A DNA stretch of 64,000 nucleotides from JAAXIE01 sp965263155 (GTDB taxonomy: Bacteria > Chloroflexota > Dehalococcoidia > Lucifugimonadales > JAAXIE01), in the NCBI GenBank assembly GCA_965263155.1, contig OZ253586.1:744001-808000 (forward strand), read 5' to 3'. The notes under the pieces are model-generated. The model had not been told where the DNA came from. It ran no database searches and saw nothing but the letters and a program-made list of their open reading frames with translations. Both the position numbers and the translations under genes were made by a program. Positions 51,092 to 59,412 of this stretch are shown here, in pieces. Every line of letters starts with the position of its first letter. Within the stretch, counting starts at the first letter, position 1.

Positions 51092-52108
51092 TTGTTCCAA
51101 TGGTTGTCCTCCCTTGATCCTGACACTAAGTATACCAAGGCCCGGTCTAATGGGCTCATCTTGGCAGCAGCCTGCAGGCCAGACGACACGGCGCACCCAG
51201 ACACAGCCGTGCAGCCCGCCGTGGCTCCCGTGCCTGCCCAGACGCCCGCGGCCACCGCAACCCCTAAGCCCACGGAGACCCCGAAGCCCGCCGCGACACC
51301 CGTCCCCACGCGACACCCAGACGATCCCGCCCCTCCCACGCCGGAGCCCAGCGCAGACCTGCCTCCTGCCGAGGAGACCAGTCTGTCGGCGGTCCCCCCT
51401 CACCCCAAAGGCTTGGATGGTTGCCGGTCGCTTAACCTGTTCTCCGCCTCCTACGAGGACATCAAATACCACGCTTGGTGCGGGGATGCCTTTATGAGCG
51501 ACGTTGTGGAGAACTGCTTAGGGACAGGGACGGCAACGGTTGAGAAGGCGTGCGCCACCAACCGGCTGGCGGATGTGCAGAGCTATTCGATCCGCGCGCT
51601 TTTCATCCCCTGCTCAGCCATCTCCGACAACGACGCACGGGCCGGATGCACGGAGGAAGCGCTTGAACGGACCAACACCCATTTCGTACGCCTCAGGTCA
51701 ACTTGGAACGCCATCTTGGCAACAGTTGAGGCCGACGGTGAGGTCAAGGCCAAATTCCGCGAGATGGGCGATTGTGTCCAGAACCTAGGGCACGAACGCC
51801 CGGACGCCTCGGTCCCGCTGTCGTGGCACCAGATCGACCCAGATAAGGTGGAGATATTAGTCAAGCCCGACCGTAGCGACACCGATGCGGCTGCCCATGC
51901 TGCTGAAGCACGCCTCCGCGCCATCAACCAGTGTGCCCTCGATGTGGGGCTCTACGCTGCCCAAGACACTAAGTGGCTCGCTGAGATACAGCGCCTGTTT
52001 GTGGCTGACCCCGAAAAGGTGCGCCCCCTGAAAGACGAGGGGATTATCGACATCCTGCAGCAGCCGGGGCCCGCGCCATTCCTGACGCTTCGGCAACTGG
52101 CCAACTAA
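51092..52108 (+). CDS. Unknown lipoprotein-like protein with a Pro/Thr linker
   Basis: A 338-residue protein. LILAAACRPDD near residue 25 looks like a lipobox, but the signal peptide before it is short and polar, so the 5' end may be damaged or the true start differs from the TTG at 51092. A linker of 70 residues is rich in Pro, Ala and Thr (AATATPKPTETPKPAATPVP). The C-terminal 230 residues are helical with five to six cysteines (CGDAFMSDVVENCLGTGTAT, CTEEALERTNTHFVRLRSTW). No family is recognised. It lies inside the 23-bp inverted repeat pair. Confidence 0.6.
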   Translation: MFQWLSSLDPDTKYTKARSNGLILAAACRPDDTAHPDTAVQPAVAPVPAQTPAATATPKPTETPKPAATPVPTRHPDDPAPPTPEPSADLPPAEETSLSAVPPHPKGLDGCRSLNLFSASYEDIKYHAWCGDAFMSDVVENCLGTGTATVEKACATNRLADVQSYSIRALFIPCSAISDNDARAGCTEEALERTNTHFVRLRSTWNAILATVEADGEVKAKFREMGDCVQNLGHERPDASVPLSWHQIDPDKVEILVKPDRSDTDAAAHAAEARLRAINQCALDVGLYAAQDTKWLAEIQRLFVADPEKVRPLKDEGIIDILQQPGPAPFLTLRQLAN

Positions 52109-52154
52109 GGTGGGAGAGAACGCGAGATTCAAATTCCTTGCGCCCATAACCGCC

Positions 52155-52177
52155 GCCCTACCCCCATAGCAAACGGA
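52155..52177 (-). repeat. 23-bp inverted repeat, right copy
   Basis: It is the reverse complement of 50313-50335, located 46 bp after the stop of the lipoprotein-like gene. It overlaps a copy of the 13-bp word. Confidence 0.8.
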
Positions 52178-52181
52178 ACCG
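52169..52181 (+). repeat. Recurrent 13-bp word, copy 3
   Basis: An exact GCAAACGGAACCG, 60 bp downstream of the plus-strand gene ending at 52108. Confidence 0.6.
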
Positions 52182-52350
52182 GATGTTGTCTGGGAAGTTC
52201 TGCTCACCTCCTTTCGCCCGAAAGTGCCAGTTGACTCAAAGGTCCTCATGCTGACTCCAATCCCCTTTGTCCCAAGCCAGTAGGGGCCGAGGCAGCCGCA
52301 TAAAGCACTGTGGCGATGATATCCAACGCCCTACTCCGTTCCGAAGGGGT

Positions 52351-52887
52351 CTATCTCAATGGGACGTAAAGTTGGACACGTGGTGCCGCTGGAGGGTTTT
52401 TTAAGGCGTTTGCCAAATCCCTTATTGTGTTTCTATCCGCATCTGGTGCTTCTGTAAGGTGGTATTCACATTGCGGACAAGTTTCAGTGAGAGACCGGGG
52501 TGCATTGTATTTAAAGGAAGCACTGCATCTTGGACATGGTATATCGAGTTGAGCAATATCCGATGGTGTACACACGACGTAAGTGGTGACCATATCAGTA
52601 TCCTGCACTATGACGCTCGGGTCGATTAGGGTATGCAACCTAAGAGTAAGGGTCATGTCTTTCGCGGTACGGAAGGCTCGACATGCATGGAGAACGACCG
52701 CAGATATGTTTATACCGAAAGGACCCTCGGTCCATTGGTTAAGGCACTTGGGGCATTCGTCAATATCGTGTGTAATAGTGCAGGCGAGGTCGTACTTTTC
52801 TTCCCAACTGCACTTATCGTCCACACATGACAGTTTGATATGCGACACATCTCCTGGGCCAAACGTTACCGATTTTTCTAAAGCCAT
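52351..52887 (-). CDS. Unknown zinc-ribbon protein
   Basis: A 178-residue protein. CVDDKC with the later CPKCLNQW makes a first metal site, and CPRCSASFKY with CPQCEYHLTE a second. FRTAKDMTLTLRLHTLIDPS lies between them. The second site resembles a treble-clef or rubredoxin-like ribbon that recognises nucleic acid or protein. AAAGGAA precedes the ATG at 52887; the frame upstream has no signal. No family is recognised. Confidence 0.6.
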   Translation of the reverse strand: MALEKSVTFGPGDVSHIKLSCVDDKCSWEEKYDLACTITHDIDECPKCLNQWTEGPFGINISAVVLHACRAFRTAKDMTLTLRLHTLIDPSVIVQDTDMVTTYVVCTPSDIAQLDIPCPRCSASFKYNAPRSLTETCPQCEYHLTEAPDADRNTIRDLANALKNPPAAPRVQLYVPLR

Positions 52888-53202
52888 AATGTCAAATTCC
52901 TTTCTTTGGAACGTGTTACGGCTATCCAAAGGGCCGCCTGTAAGTTCCGTCGATTCACCATGCCCAACCTCACAGCCTCTCGGTTTAGGGTACACGACCA
53001 AGGGCCGGCATCGCACTCTATTTGGGCGACCATGCAATGTTCACCGGAGTCATGTTCGCACTGGCGGCCGGCTTCTTGTCATGGCAGCGATCATTTGCGT
53101 TAGGTGCTTCAGCAAGGAGCGAGTAACCGTAGAGCAGATTTTGGAGGCCATCTCGTCATCGCCAGCGCCGGCTAGGTCCTCGGGCGGGCCAAGCGGCGGT
53201 GA

Positions 53203-53414
53203 CAAGGGTGAGCGCGATGAGGGGTTGTCCCTGCCCCTTAGCAGGGCTGTCAAGTCAACCTCACACTAGAACATCGGAGGTTGGCGCGTCTCGCGGGGGC
53301 CTATGAGGTCCGTGTAACGCAGCCTCTTACCGTAGGCATCCCGCGCCATGGTGCCCATCTGCTCTGACGTGTCCATCGGACGCCGATTATGGCACCCTTC
53401 GCATTCCGTGACAG
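53203..53414 (-). repeat. Left arm of a 212-bp inverted duplication
   Basis: The minus strand of this segment matches the plus strand of 56579-56791 with only scattered differences, including 60 bp beyond the transposase stop. The arms enclose the SWIM transposase and zinc-ribbon genes. Confidence 0.8.
53266..53412 (-). pseudogene. IS1595-type transposase tail, copy 2
   Basis: The last 48 codons, VTECEGCHNRRPMDTSEQMG then YGKRLRYTDLIGPRETRQPP, match the end of IS1595-type transposases (GRHN, then GKRLxYxxLI). The rest is missing. It is almost identical to the plus-strand copy at 56581-56727, with CHN instead of RHN. Confidence 0.8.
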
Positions 53415-53577
53415 GCTTTGCATCAAAACACCCGCTTGCCACAAAACTCGCTGCTCTGCTACAAAACTGATCTTGGTGATGCGCCTCCGATTGGGAATAG
53501 GTTGGTCGACAAGACGCGCAAGACCCTGACACTAACTCGCAACGCTGTCAGCATCAGCCAGCTGGACGCCGTTGCCA

Positions 53578-53919
53578 TTAGTGCTTTCTGGTTCGTCGTC
53601 GCCTCTTCTTAGAGGCAGGTGCCCCCTCCGGCCTAGTCTTTGGACGTTGTGCTCCCGGAGGGAGTATTGGTCTTACCACCTGTTCTTCTGTGCTGTTGGG
53701 GTCACTGGTCAGAGGCACGTAGCCAACACGCTTTCCCTGGAGGTCTGGACGCCGGTACAGATAGGGCTTGTCCCAATTGGGTGACTTGCACTTGGGGCAG
53801 ACTCGGGGCCGCTCTGAATGGTGCAAGTCTGACGGGACCCACTCGTGTCCGCACCGGCATCGGTAGGCGGTTACCTGGAAACTGGTGGGTTCGGACTCGC
53901 CGTTGTCGCTCACTTGCAA
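53578..53919 (-). CDS. Small zinc-ribbon protein, CRCGHEW family, copy 1
   Basis: A 113-residue protein. VTAYRCRCGHEWVPSDL and ERPRVCPKCKSPNWDKPY supply four cysteines of a zinc ribbon. The tail is basic (KTRPEGAPASKKRRRRTRKH), suitable for nucleic-acid binding. A shorter relative lies at 56286-56471 with ATAYRCRCGHEWLPKSLKGE. In both places an IS1595 tail follows on the same strand. The ATG at 53919 has AGGAGG-like bases (GAGGTTTGCAAG) upstream. Confidence 0.62.
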   Translation of the reverse strand: MQVSDNGESEPTSFQVTAYRCRCGHEWVPSDLHHSERPRVCPKCKSPNWDKPYLYRRPDLQGKRVGYVPLTSDPNSTEEQVVRPILPPGAQRPKTRPEGAPASKKRRRRTRKH

Positions 53920-53999
53920 ACCTCCTATTCCTCAAGGCTAATTTTCACGGATCGGCTAACCGCAGTCAATCCCAGCGGTAACTAAATAGGCCGTAGGTA

Positions 54000-54029
54000 T
54001 TGACCGTCAGGGGATAAATGGGTTATGAT
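54000..54029 (+). promoter_or_regulatory. Sigma-70-type promoter of the SWIM transposase
   Basis: TTGACC (54000-54005) and TATGAT (54024-54029) with an 18-bp spacer lie 45 bp before the ATG. Around it the half-site CCGTTAGG/CCGCTAAGG occurs twice (54034-54056), a possible operator. Confidence 0.6.
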
Positions 54030-54073
54030 TATACCGTTAGGCTAAATACCGCTAAGGGATAGAGGGCGGTCGA

Positions 54074-55357
54074 ATGGCAGAGTTGAAGACGGCGTTGAAA
54101 CCCTGGGAGGCGGACGACGGCGACGAAGGGCGTCGGAGCAGAGGGCAGCTCATCGCCCGGACGGTGAAGATCAAGAAGGTGCAGGGTGGATACAGCATTC
54201 CATCTCAGTCTGACAACGGGTATTACCTGATATGGAACTCGCGGGCATTGGCCGAGCGTGAGGGCTACCGTTGCAGTTGTCCCGACTATGAGAAGCGTCA
54301 GAGTCCATGCAAGCACCTCTATGCTTTCAAGCAGCAGGTCCTTCATGAGCAGGACGGGACGGTCGAATCCGTGGTCCCTCGCCCCACCTACGGCCAGAAC
54401 TGGCGGGCTTACAACGCTGCCCAGCAGCACGAAGAGGAGCACTTCCGCCATATTCTGCGTGCGTTGTGCGACCATGTTCCAGAGGAACCACAGGGAGGAC
54501 CGGGGCGCCCTCGCCTGCCTCTGGGAGACATGGTTTACAGCATCGGGGTCAAGGTGTACTCCGGCATGTCGTCTCGAAGGGCCATGACGCAACTGAGAGA
54601 GGCGGACGACCGCGGGGACCTAGGGAATGCCCCCTCCTACGCATCCGTCTGCCGTTACCTTGAAAACCCCGCCCTCTACGGAGTGTTGCACCGCCTCATT
54701 TTGTTGAGTGCATTTCCCATAGGCACGATGGAGGAGGAAACGAGCTTTGGCGTCGACTCCACCGGGTTCTCATCGTCTGTGAAGGAGAATTGGAATGATG
54801 CCAAGTGGGGTCGCGGGGGCAAGGCGAAGCTGAAGCAGTACACCCAATGGACAAAGGCCCACTGCGCCTCAGGGGTGGCAACGAACATCGTCACCGCCCT
54901 GAAGGTCACTCATGGCCACTCCGCCGACTCCCCCGAACTCCCCGGCCTCATCAGGACCACCGCCGAGCAATTCGATGTCCAAGAGGTGTCTGGTGACAAA
55001 GCCTATACGAGCAAGGCCAACCTGGAGGCCATTGCCGAGGTGGGAGCAAAGGCGTTCTTGATGTTCAAGGCCAACGCCCGAGCTGATCAGGGGCATCACG
55101 TCAGGAATCAGCTCTGGAAGCAGTCGGTGATGCTGTTTACCAACCACCGTGAGTGGTGGCTGGAACACTATCACAAGCGGTCGAACGTGGAGACGACCTT
55201 TGCCATGGTCAAGGCCAAGTTCGGGGCTGCTGTGCGGAGCAGGACTCCGGTCGCTCAGATCAACGAGACGATGGTGAAGTTTCTCTGTCACAATATCGTT
55301 GTGCTGATTCAGTCCATGTACGAATTGGGCATTGCGCCCGAGTTCGACAGGGAATAA
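54074..55357 (+). CDS. DDE transposase with N-terminal SWIM zinc finger
   Basis: A 427-residue protein. CSCPDYEKRQSPCKHLYAFK near residue 75 is a SWIM finger (CxCx9CxH), which binds DNA or protein. From about residue 130 follows the transposase: FGVDSTGFSSSVKENW (first Asp), QEVSGDKAYTSKANLEAIAE (second Asp) and KRSNVETTFAMVKAKFGAAV (the final Glu). The catalytic core is IS4/IS5-like. I could not assign a named IS family, nor find terminal inverted repeats. The ATG at 54074 lies behind a good promoter. It appears intact. Confidence 0.85.
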   Translation: MAELKTALKPWEADDGDEGRRSRGQLIARTVKIKKVQGGYSIPSQSDNGYYLIWNSRALAEREGYRCSCPDYEKRQSPCKHLYAFKQQVLHEQDGTVESVVPRPTYGQNWRAYNAAQQHEEEHFRHILRALCDHVPEEPQGGPGRPRLPLGDMVYSIGVKVYSGMSSRRAMTQLREADDRGDLGNAPSYASVCRYLENPALYGVLHRLILLSAFPIGTMEEETSFGVDSTGFSSSVKENWNDAKWGRGGKAKLKQYTQWTKAHCASGVATNIVTALKVTHGHSADSPELPGLIRTTAEQFDVQEVSGDKAYTSKANLEAIAEVGAKAFLMFKANARADQGHHVRNQLWKQSVMLFTNHREWWLEHYHKRSNVETTFAMVKAKFGAAVRSRTPVAQINETMVKFLCHNIVVLIQSMYELGIAPEFDRE

Positions 55358-56102
55358 CTGCCCCAGGGGCGCAGACATCGCACCTCGCCATTCCTGCAAG
55401 GATTGTGGCCGCTTCCTGCCAAAGCAGCAGTGGAGTCTAAGCCTCTACTGCTCCACCTGCCGGACCGCACGTGACTATCCCCATCTCATCCGTCCACCGC
55501 TATGCAAGGGTTGTGGCGACCCTCTGACAGTGCGGAAGCGAAAGGGCTTCTATTGCCCTCCATGTCACTACGCCCGTTACTCTCCGCTCAACCGCTCGCC
55601 CAACTCCGACCCGCTACCCTGCAAGTGGTGTGGTGACCCTCTGACGGTACGGGCGGGATGGCGCCTCGACCATCCACGATGTGCCTACCTCCGCTACGGT
55701 GCGCCTTTCGAGGCGAAGGTACTTGAGGAAGGGGGAGAGCGAGCCGCCGTCTACAAGAAAGCGCGGTCGCGGATAAACAAGGCGTACTGGTCGAGGCGCC
55801 AGATCGGCCTTAGGTCGGCGTTTCGCTATCTGCTGCCAGGGAAGAAGAACGCCGACCCGCGCCAAGAACCGTGGTCGCTGGGTTGGCTGGAGCGGTTGTA
55901 CGACCTTTGCCCAGAGAAGATGCAATCGGCGGCGTCCATCCTGCGGACGAACCCAGCCTACTCCCTCGCCGTCCGTGACGCGCCTGAGCTACGGAAGTTG
56001 CTCGACCCGATGGTCGACCCCGCGAACCCGCTTGCCGTGGATCCGCCTCGGACGCTCCGCGACCTGAAGCGGTTGGCGCGGGCATGGTTGGATGACGAAT
56101 GA
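55332..56102 (+). CDS. Multi-zinc-ribbon protein, copy 1
   Basis: A protein of up to 256 residues. Four cysteine-pair units occur: CKDCGRFLPKQQ with CSTC, CKGCGDPLTVRKRKGFYCPP with C, CKWCGDPLTVRAGWR with HPRCAYLRYG. Then KNADPRQEPWSLGWLERLYD and PELRKLLDPMVDPANPLAVD form a conserved helical end. The protein at 61468 and the fragment at 50151 are relatives. The TTG at 55332 overlaps the transposase end by 26 bp; the real start is uncertain, because no ATG occurs before the first ribbon. Position suggests cotranscription with the transposase. Function unknown. Confidence 0.65.
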   Translation: MRPSSTGNNCPRGADIAPRHSCKDCGRFLPKQQWSLSLYCSTCRTARDYPHLIRPPLCKGCGDPLTVRKRKGFYCPPCHYARYSPLNRSPNSDPLPCKWCGDPLTVRAGWRLDHPRCAYLRYGAPFEAKVLEEGGERAAVYKKARSRINKAYWSRRQIGLRSAFRYLLPGKKNADPRQEPWSLGWLERLYDLCPEKMQSAASILRTNPAYSLAVRDAPELRKLLDPMVDPANPLAVDPPRTLRDLKRLARAWLDDE

Positions 56103-56117
56103 GAAGTTGCAGGATTG

Positions 56118-56129
56118 GAAACGGAACCG
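56118..56129 (+). repeat. Recurrent 13-bp word, copy 4 (variant)
   Basis: GAAACGGAACCG, 15 bp after the stop of the multi-zinc-ribbon gene. One base differs from the consensus at the second position. Confidence 0.5.
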
Positions 56130-56285
56130 TAAGCAGTAGAGTGCAACCTCGGCTATGGGACACCCCTTAATGGCCCCTTCTGGTCGCGCTTTCAGCGGGG
56201 CCACGGGATATGGAGTAGAGGCAGGACGTCCAAACCCCACCCGGCCACGGATGTTAGGTAGCCAGTCGGTGCCGTGGCGAGCCCA

Positions 56286-56471
56286 ATGGCCGAAGAGACG
56301 CTGCAACCCGGAGAGTTCTTGGCAACTGCCTATCGGTGCCGATGTGGGCACGAGTGGTTGCCCAAGAGTCTCAAGGGAGAACGCCCGAGGGTGTGTCCCT
56401 CGTGCAAGTCTCCCTACTGGGACCGGCCTCGCAAGCTCCTCAAGAAACCGTCCGGCGAACCCACTAGGTGA
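56286..56471 (+). CDS. Small zinc-ribbon protein, CRCGHEW family, copy 2
   Basis: A 61-residue protein starting MAEETLQPGEFLATAYRCRC. With ERPRVCPSCKSPYWDRP it forms the same four-cysteine ribbon as the protein at 53578, but the basic tail is cut short (KKPSGEPTR). It lies in opposite orientation to the first copy, also followed by an IS1595 tail. Confidence 0.6.
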   Translation: MAEETLQPGEFLATAYRCRCGHEWLPKSLKGERPRVCPSCKSPYWDRPRKLLKKPSGEPTR

Positions 56472-56578
56472 GGTGCGTGTGCGCGAAGCCGTCGGGCAGG
56501 GATGGAACCGTGCGTCCCCCGCCCAAACAGGCGGTCACGGCACTCGTCCAAGCTCCGCCCGCTGTGCCCTGCCGAGAT

Positions 56579-56791
56579 ATGTCACGGAGTGCGAGGGGCG
56601 CCATAATCGGCGTCCGATGGACACGTCAGAGCAGATGGGCACCATGGCGCGGGATGCCTACGGCAAGAGGTTGCGCTACACAGACCTCATAGGTCCCCGC
56701 GAGACGCGCCAACCCCCGATGTTCTAGCGTGAGGTTGACTTGATAGCCCTGCTAAGGGGCTTGACAGACCCCTCAATCGCGCTCACCCTTG
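56579..56791 (+). repeat. Right arm of a 212-bp inverted duplication
   Basis: Matches the reverse complement of 53203-53414. The similarity starts just before the transposase tail and ends at CTCACCCTTG. Confidence 0.8.
56581..56727 (+). pseudogene. IS1595-type transposase tail, copy 3
   Basis: The last 48 codons, VTECEGRHNRRPMDTSEQMG then YGKRLRYTDLIGPRETRQPP, with GRHN intact. Sequence upstream does not encode the rest of the transposase. Confidence 0.8.
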
Positions 56792-56908
56792 CGTCTAGGC
56801 TGTCCAGACGAGTATGGTCGCTGGCGTCTGTGGCGCAAGGAACACATCGTTGACGCTGACGAAACCGACTAGTCCCACCCAGAGCTAGTGGAGTAGAATG
56901 ACGCCAAT

Positions 56909-57112
56909 ATGGAATCGTGGTTTTGGGTGGTCGCGACTTTCACACTGCTCGGTCTTCAAGGGGTTATGACCTTGGTGATATGCAGTATGCACCGAAAGCT
57001 ATCAGCCCAACAGCAACCATCCCACCGAACCCGACCTTCAGGAGATCCAACTGCCACGACCACCTGCCCTTCCTGCCGTATAACACTCCAAGACCCCCTA
57101 TCGCAGCGGTAA
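56909..57112 (+). CDS. Possible small membrane protein
   Basis: A 67-residue frame. FWVVATFTLLGLQGVMTLVI is a membrane segment; the end has one CPSC pair. The ATG at 56909 lacks a good ribosome site. It overlaps a convergent membrane ORF by 149 bp, and I cannot decide which is real. Confidence 0.3.
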   Translation: MESWFWVVATFTLLGLQGVMTLVICSMHRKLSAQQQPSHRTRPSGDPTATTTCPSCRITLQDPLSQR

Positions 57113-57161
57113 GAGCGAATAGCAGGAAGAAAGCTGTCAGCCACTCGCCGGGGGCTTCCAC
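56964..57161 (-). CDS. Possible small two-span membrane protein
   Basis: A 65-residue frame starting GTG: WLTAFFLLFALTAAIGGLGV and GFGGMVAVGLIAFGAYCI are two hydrophobic spans with a basic loop (YGRKGRWSW) between. This layout follows the positive-inside rule, in favour of it being real. TATAAA stands directly before the start, with no ribosome site. Confidence 0.38.
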   Translation of the reverse strand: MEAPGEWLTAFFLLFALTAAIGGLGVLYGRKGRWSWQLDLLKVGFGGMVAVGLIAFGAYCISPRS

Positions 57162-57252
57162 TTTTATACGAGTGATGCTAGGCGCGTCTGCGTGTCGCCA
57201 ACGAGGGACCTAGGGTCTACTGGAGGCAACTTGGGACGCTCCCCTATCATCT

Positions 57253-57639
57253 TCAAAGCTCAGGGTCGCAATAGCGGAAAGAAAACGTGAGCCTGTATTT
57301 GGTGGGCACAGCCTTATCAACGTACTTGTTCCAGACTTCGGCTTCCGCGGCGGTTCCATGAAAACCAAACAACCCTGGAAGCAACTTGCCATAGTTGGGG
57401 AAGTTCTCGACCGTTGCCGGAATCCATCCTTGGCTGTTGGGTCGATAAGCTCCCGCTATGACGCCACCGTTGCTTGCTAGCACGAGACGGCCTTGAGCTC
57501 TCTGCACGTTCAGGCGCCAAGCATACCGGACCGCATCGTAGGGAGACCTCCCCTCTCCAATGGCCTTGTAGCAGGCGAAGACTATCAGAGGTTCGTCGAC
57601 GACAAACTCTTCAGCATCGCGTTTTTGTACCTTGGCCAT
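57253..57639 (-). CDS. Unknown small protein
   Basis: A 128-residue protein. EPLIVFACYKAIGEGRSPYD and AVRYAWRLNVQRAQGRLVLA are followed by IPATVENFPNYGKLLPGLFG; the mix of helix and strand suggests one compact domain. AAGGGAG stands six bases before the ATG at 57639; an ATG two codons earlier would have no spacing. No family is recognised. Confidence 0.6.
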   Translation of the reverse strand: MAKVQKRDAEEFVVDEPLIVFACYKAIGEGRSPYDAVRYAWRLNVQRAQGRLVLASNGGVIAGAYRPNSQGWIPATVENFPNYGKLLPGLFGFHGTAAEAEVWNKYVDKAVPTKYRLTFSFRYCDPEL

Positions 57640-57789
57640 GACCATCTCCCTTCAAACGGAGACCAACAGCTTCGATATTGTTAAGAAGGCAGGGGCGTTT
57701 GTTGCATTGGTGCCCCCTCGCAGCTCGGTGTTAGGCAATTTGCCAGTCGCCCAGCCACGCAAGGAGGTGCATAGAGGTCTGCGTAAGTT

Positions 57790-58002
57790 CTAACCTCGTC
57801 GTCTCCGACGCGGGGATGGTTGCCGGGAACGTGCCCGCGCTGCTCCGCCCCGCCGCCCAGCAGCTCGCTTGGCTTCAGTCCTCGCAGGTTCCGGCGGGGA
57901 GTGCAGGTCTTCCGTCTCTTCACCAGTGGCGACCTGCATGACCTTTACAGCGCAGCCAACGACATCGGCCGGGCGTTGCTCCCCTCGTGATCCTGTTGGC
58001 AT
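57790..58002 (-). CDS. Small basic protein of the RDxNxLAKxVxDIATGE-like type
   Basis: A 70-residue protein. CAVKVMQVATGEETEDL followed by AKRAAGRRGGAARARSR resembles a widespread family of small histone-like or mobile-element proteins that read LAKxIVDIATGE and then GRKGGxxGGKARA. The basic end suits nucleic-acid binding. AAAGGA lies seven bases before the ATG at 58002. The function of the family is unknown. Confidence 0.55.
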   Translation of the reverse strand: MPTGSRGEQRPADVVGCAVKVMQVATGEETEDLHSPPEPARTEAKRAAGRRGGAARARSRQPSPRRRRRG

Positions 58003-58300
58003 TGCAAGGTCCTTTCCATTTAAGGGATGTAGGGCATTTCGTCCACATGGCCACCAACCGTTACGGCACAATTATAGTACATAAACATGCTGCAATGTGC
58101 TATGCTTGCCCATCGCAGCTACTCCATTTTGCAACTTGTTGAGGCCCTTTCACAGACCTACGGCTCATCCATCAGTGTCGCCTACGCGCCGTTGACCGCC
58201 GTGTCTGCCTGCCATCCACGGAGAGTCGTCTGATACTGTCCTCGTCCTACAGACCTCTGAAATAATATCGGAGCGACTTAGAAAAAGGGGGCTTCGCCTT

Positions 58301-58834
58301 ATGCTCTGGTGGTTCGGGTTGTGGTGGTCTAACTTGCCCGGTTGGCAGAAGGGCGCGATAGGTCTGGCCGGCGTGGCGCTGGTGGTGAGTGTTGTCGTGA
58401 CGAACCGCGTTGCCAGCAACAAGGCCGATGAACGTGCATCTGTAGAGGCCCAAGAAGCAAGGGCATCACAAGCAAGGGCCGCTCAAACAGCAATGGCGGC
58501 AAGGGCTACTGAGGACGCCAGACAAGAGGCCATCCGCAACTTCATTGACTTGTGGGAGTGGACAACCGATGCCGCGAACGGCATCGTCGGATTGGCTGTA
58601 CTATGCGCCGATCCCGAACTGCACCCCGCGGGTCCTCCGCAAATCGGCTACCTCTTGAATCCCCTTGAACCGTATTTGAACGAGATAAATGCCGTCACAA
58701 CCTCCATCGCAGAAAGAAATCCTGAAGACACGCCAACAGAGGAGTTCATCGAAGCGAGCAATCTCATGGAGGAATACAGGTATGAGTACATGGCCGCATT
58801 TGAGAAGGCGGTTGATATCTGTACTCCCAACTAA
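58301..58834 (+). CDS. Unknown membrane-anchored coiled-coil protein
   Basis: A 177-residue protein. Residues 17-34 (KGAIGLAGVALVVSVVVTN) form one membrane span. A coiled coil rich in Ala, Glu and Arg follows (ADERASVEAQEARASQARAA). The C-terminal domain is helical (FIDLWEWTTDAANGIVGLAV, PTEEFIEASNLMEEYRYEYM). No family is recognised. About 300 bp without a gene precede it. Confidence 0.58.
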   Translation: MLWWFGLWWSNLPGWQKGAIGLAGVALVVSVVVTNRVASNKADERASVEAQEARASQARAAQTAMAARATEDARQEAIRNFIDLWEWTTDAANGIVGLAVLCADPELHPAGPPQIGYLLNPLEPYLNEINAVTTSIAERNPEDTPTEEFIEASNLMEEYRYEYMAAFEKAVDICTPN

Positions 58835-59087
58835 CGGGTGAGGTCCACGCGAAAAGCGGTCGGGAAGAAGGGGGACATTGTGGAACCTGAACAACTAGAT
58901 ATGACGACGAGAACGAGAGGGGGTGTCGGCGTCGGGGCCTTACCCCCCACGATAAGCGGTATCGCTACTTTCTAGACCGGCCCATACAACCCAAGGATTC
59001 CGACCAAGCCGTCTGCTTTCGCAACGGCAGGAGTGAGCCTCAGGCAAGCGTTAGGGGCCGGACCCCGGATCCTACGGAAAGTCGGAG

Positions 59088-59342
59088 ATGAAAATGACCG
59101 GTGATAATCAGAAGTTGCTAGATGCCGCCAGCACACATGGGCCTCTCTTGGTAGTGGACGGGGTGCTCTTTAATGTCATCTGTGCCGGGTGTGACCTACG
59201 GCGGCGCGTCGTGGCTCGCATTACTTTCAATACCTACGAGTCTCGACGGAGCGACCTTTGCGCAACATGTCTGGCGGACCGGGTGCCCATGTTCTTCAAT
59301 GACGCAGGGTCGGTCTTGGCGAATATTGCGGGTGTCGGCTGA
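59088..59342 (+). CDS. Unknown small protein with two cysteine pairs
   Basis: An 84-residue protein. CAGCDLRRRV and CATCLADRVP would bind one zinc ion across a beta hairpin (VARITFNTYESRRSD). GGAGATGAAA lies upstream of the start; the ATG at 59094 is an alternative. It ends 48 bp before a copy of the 13-bp word. No family is recognised. Confidence 0.5.
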   Translation: MKMTGDNQKLLDAASTHGPLLVVDGVLFNVICAGCDLRRRVVARITFNTYESRRSDLCATCLADRVPMFFNDAGSVLANIAGVG

Positions 59343-59390
59343 GGCTTACCACAGAGCGTCAACCCTAGGTGGCACTGGCAGACCCTACAA

Positions 59391-59403
59391 GCAAACGGAG
59401 CCG
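59391..59403 (+). repeat. Recurrent 13-bp word, copy 5
   Basis: GCAAACGGAGCCG, downstream of the plus-strand gene ending at 59342. The following TTAG extends a small inverted repeat (AACGG-AG-CCGTT). Confidence 0.55.
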
Positions 59404-59412
59404 TTAGTTCTC

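Noticed and set aside
58834..59060. Integron attC site suggested by TAACGGG and GCGTTAGGGG
   Set aside because: Spacing exceeds 200 bp, the consensus GTTRRRY/RYYYAAC pairs are not formed, and no integron integrase is in the window.
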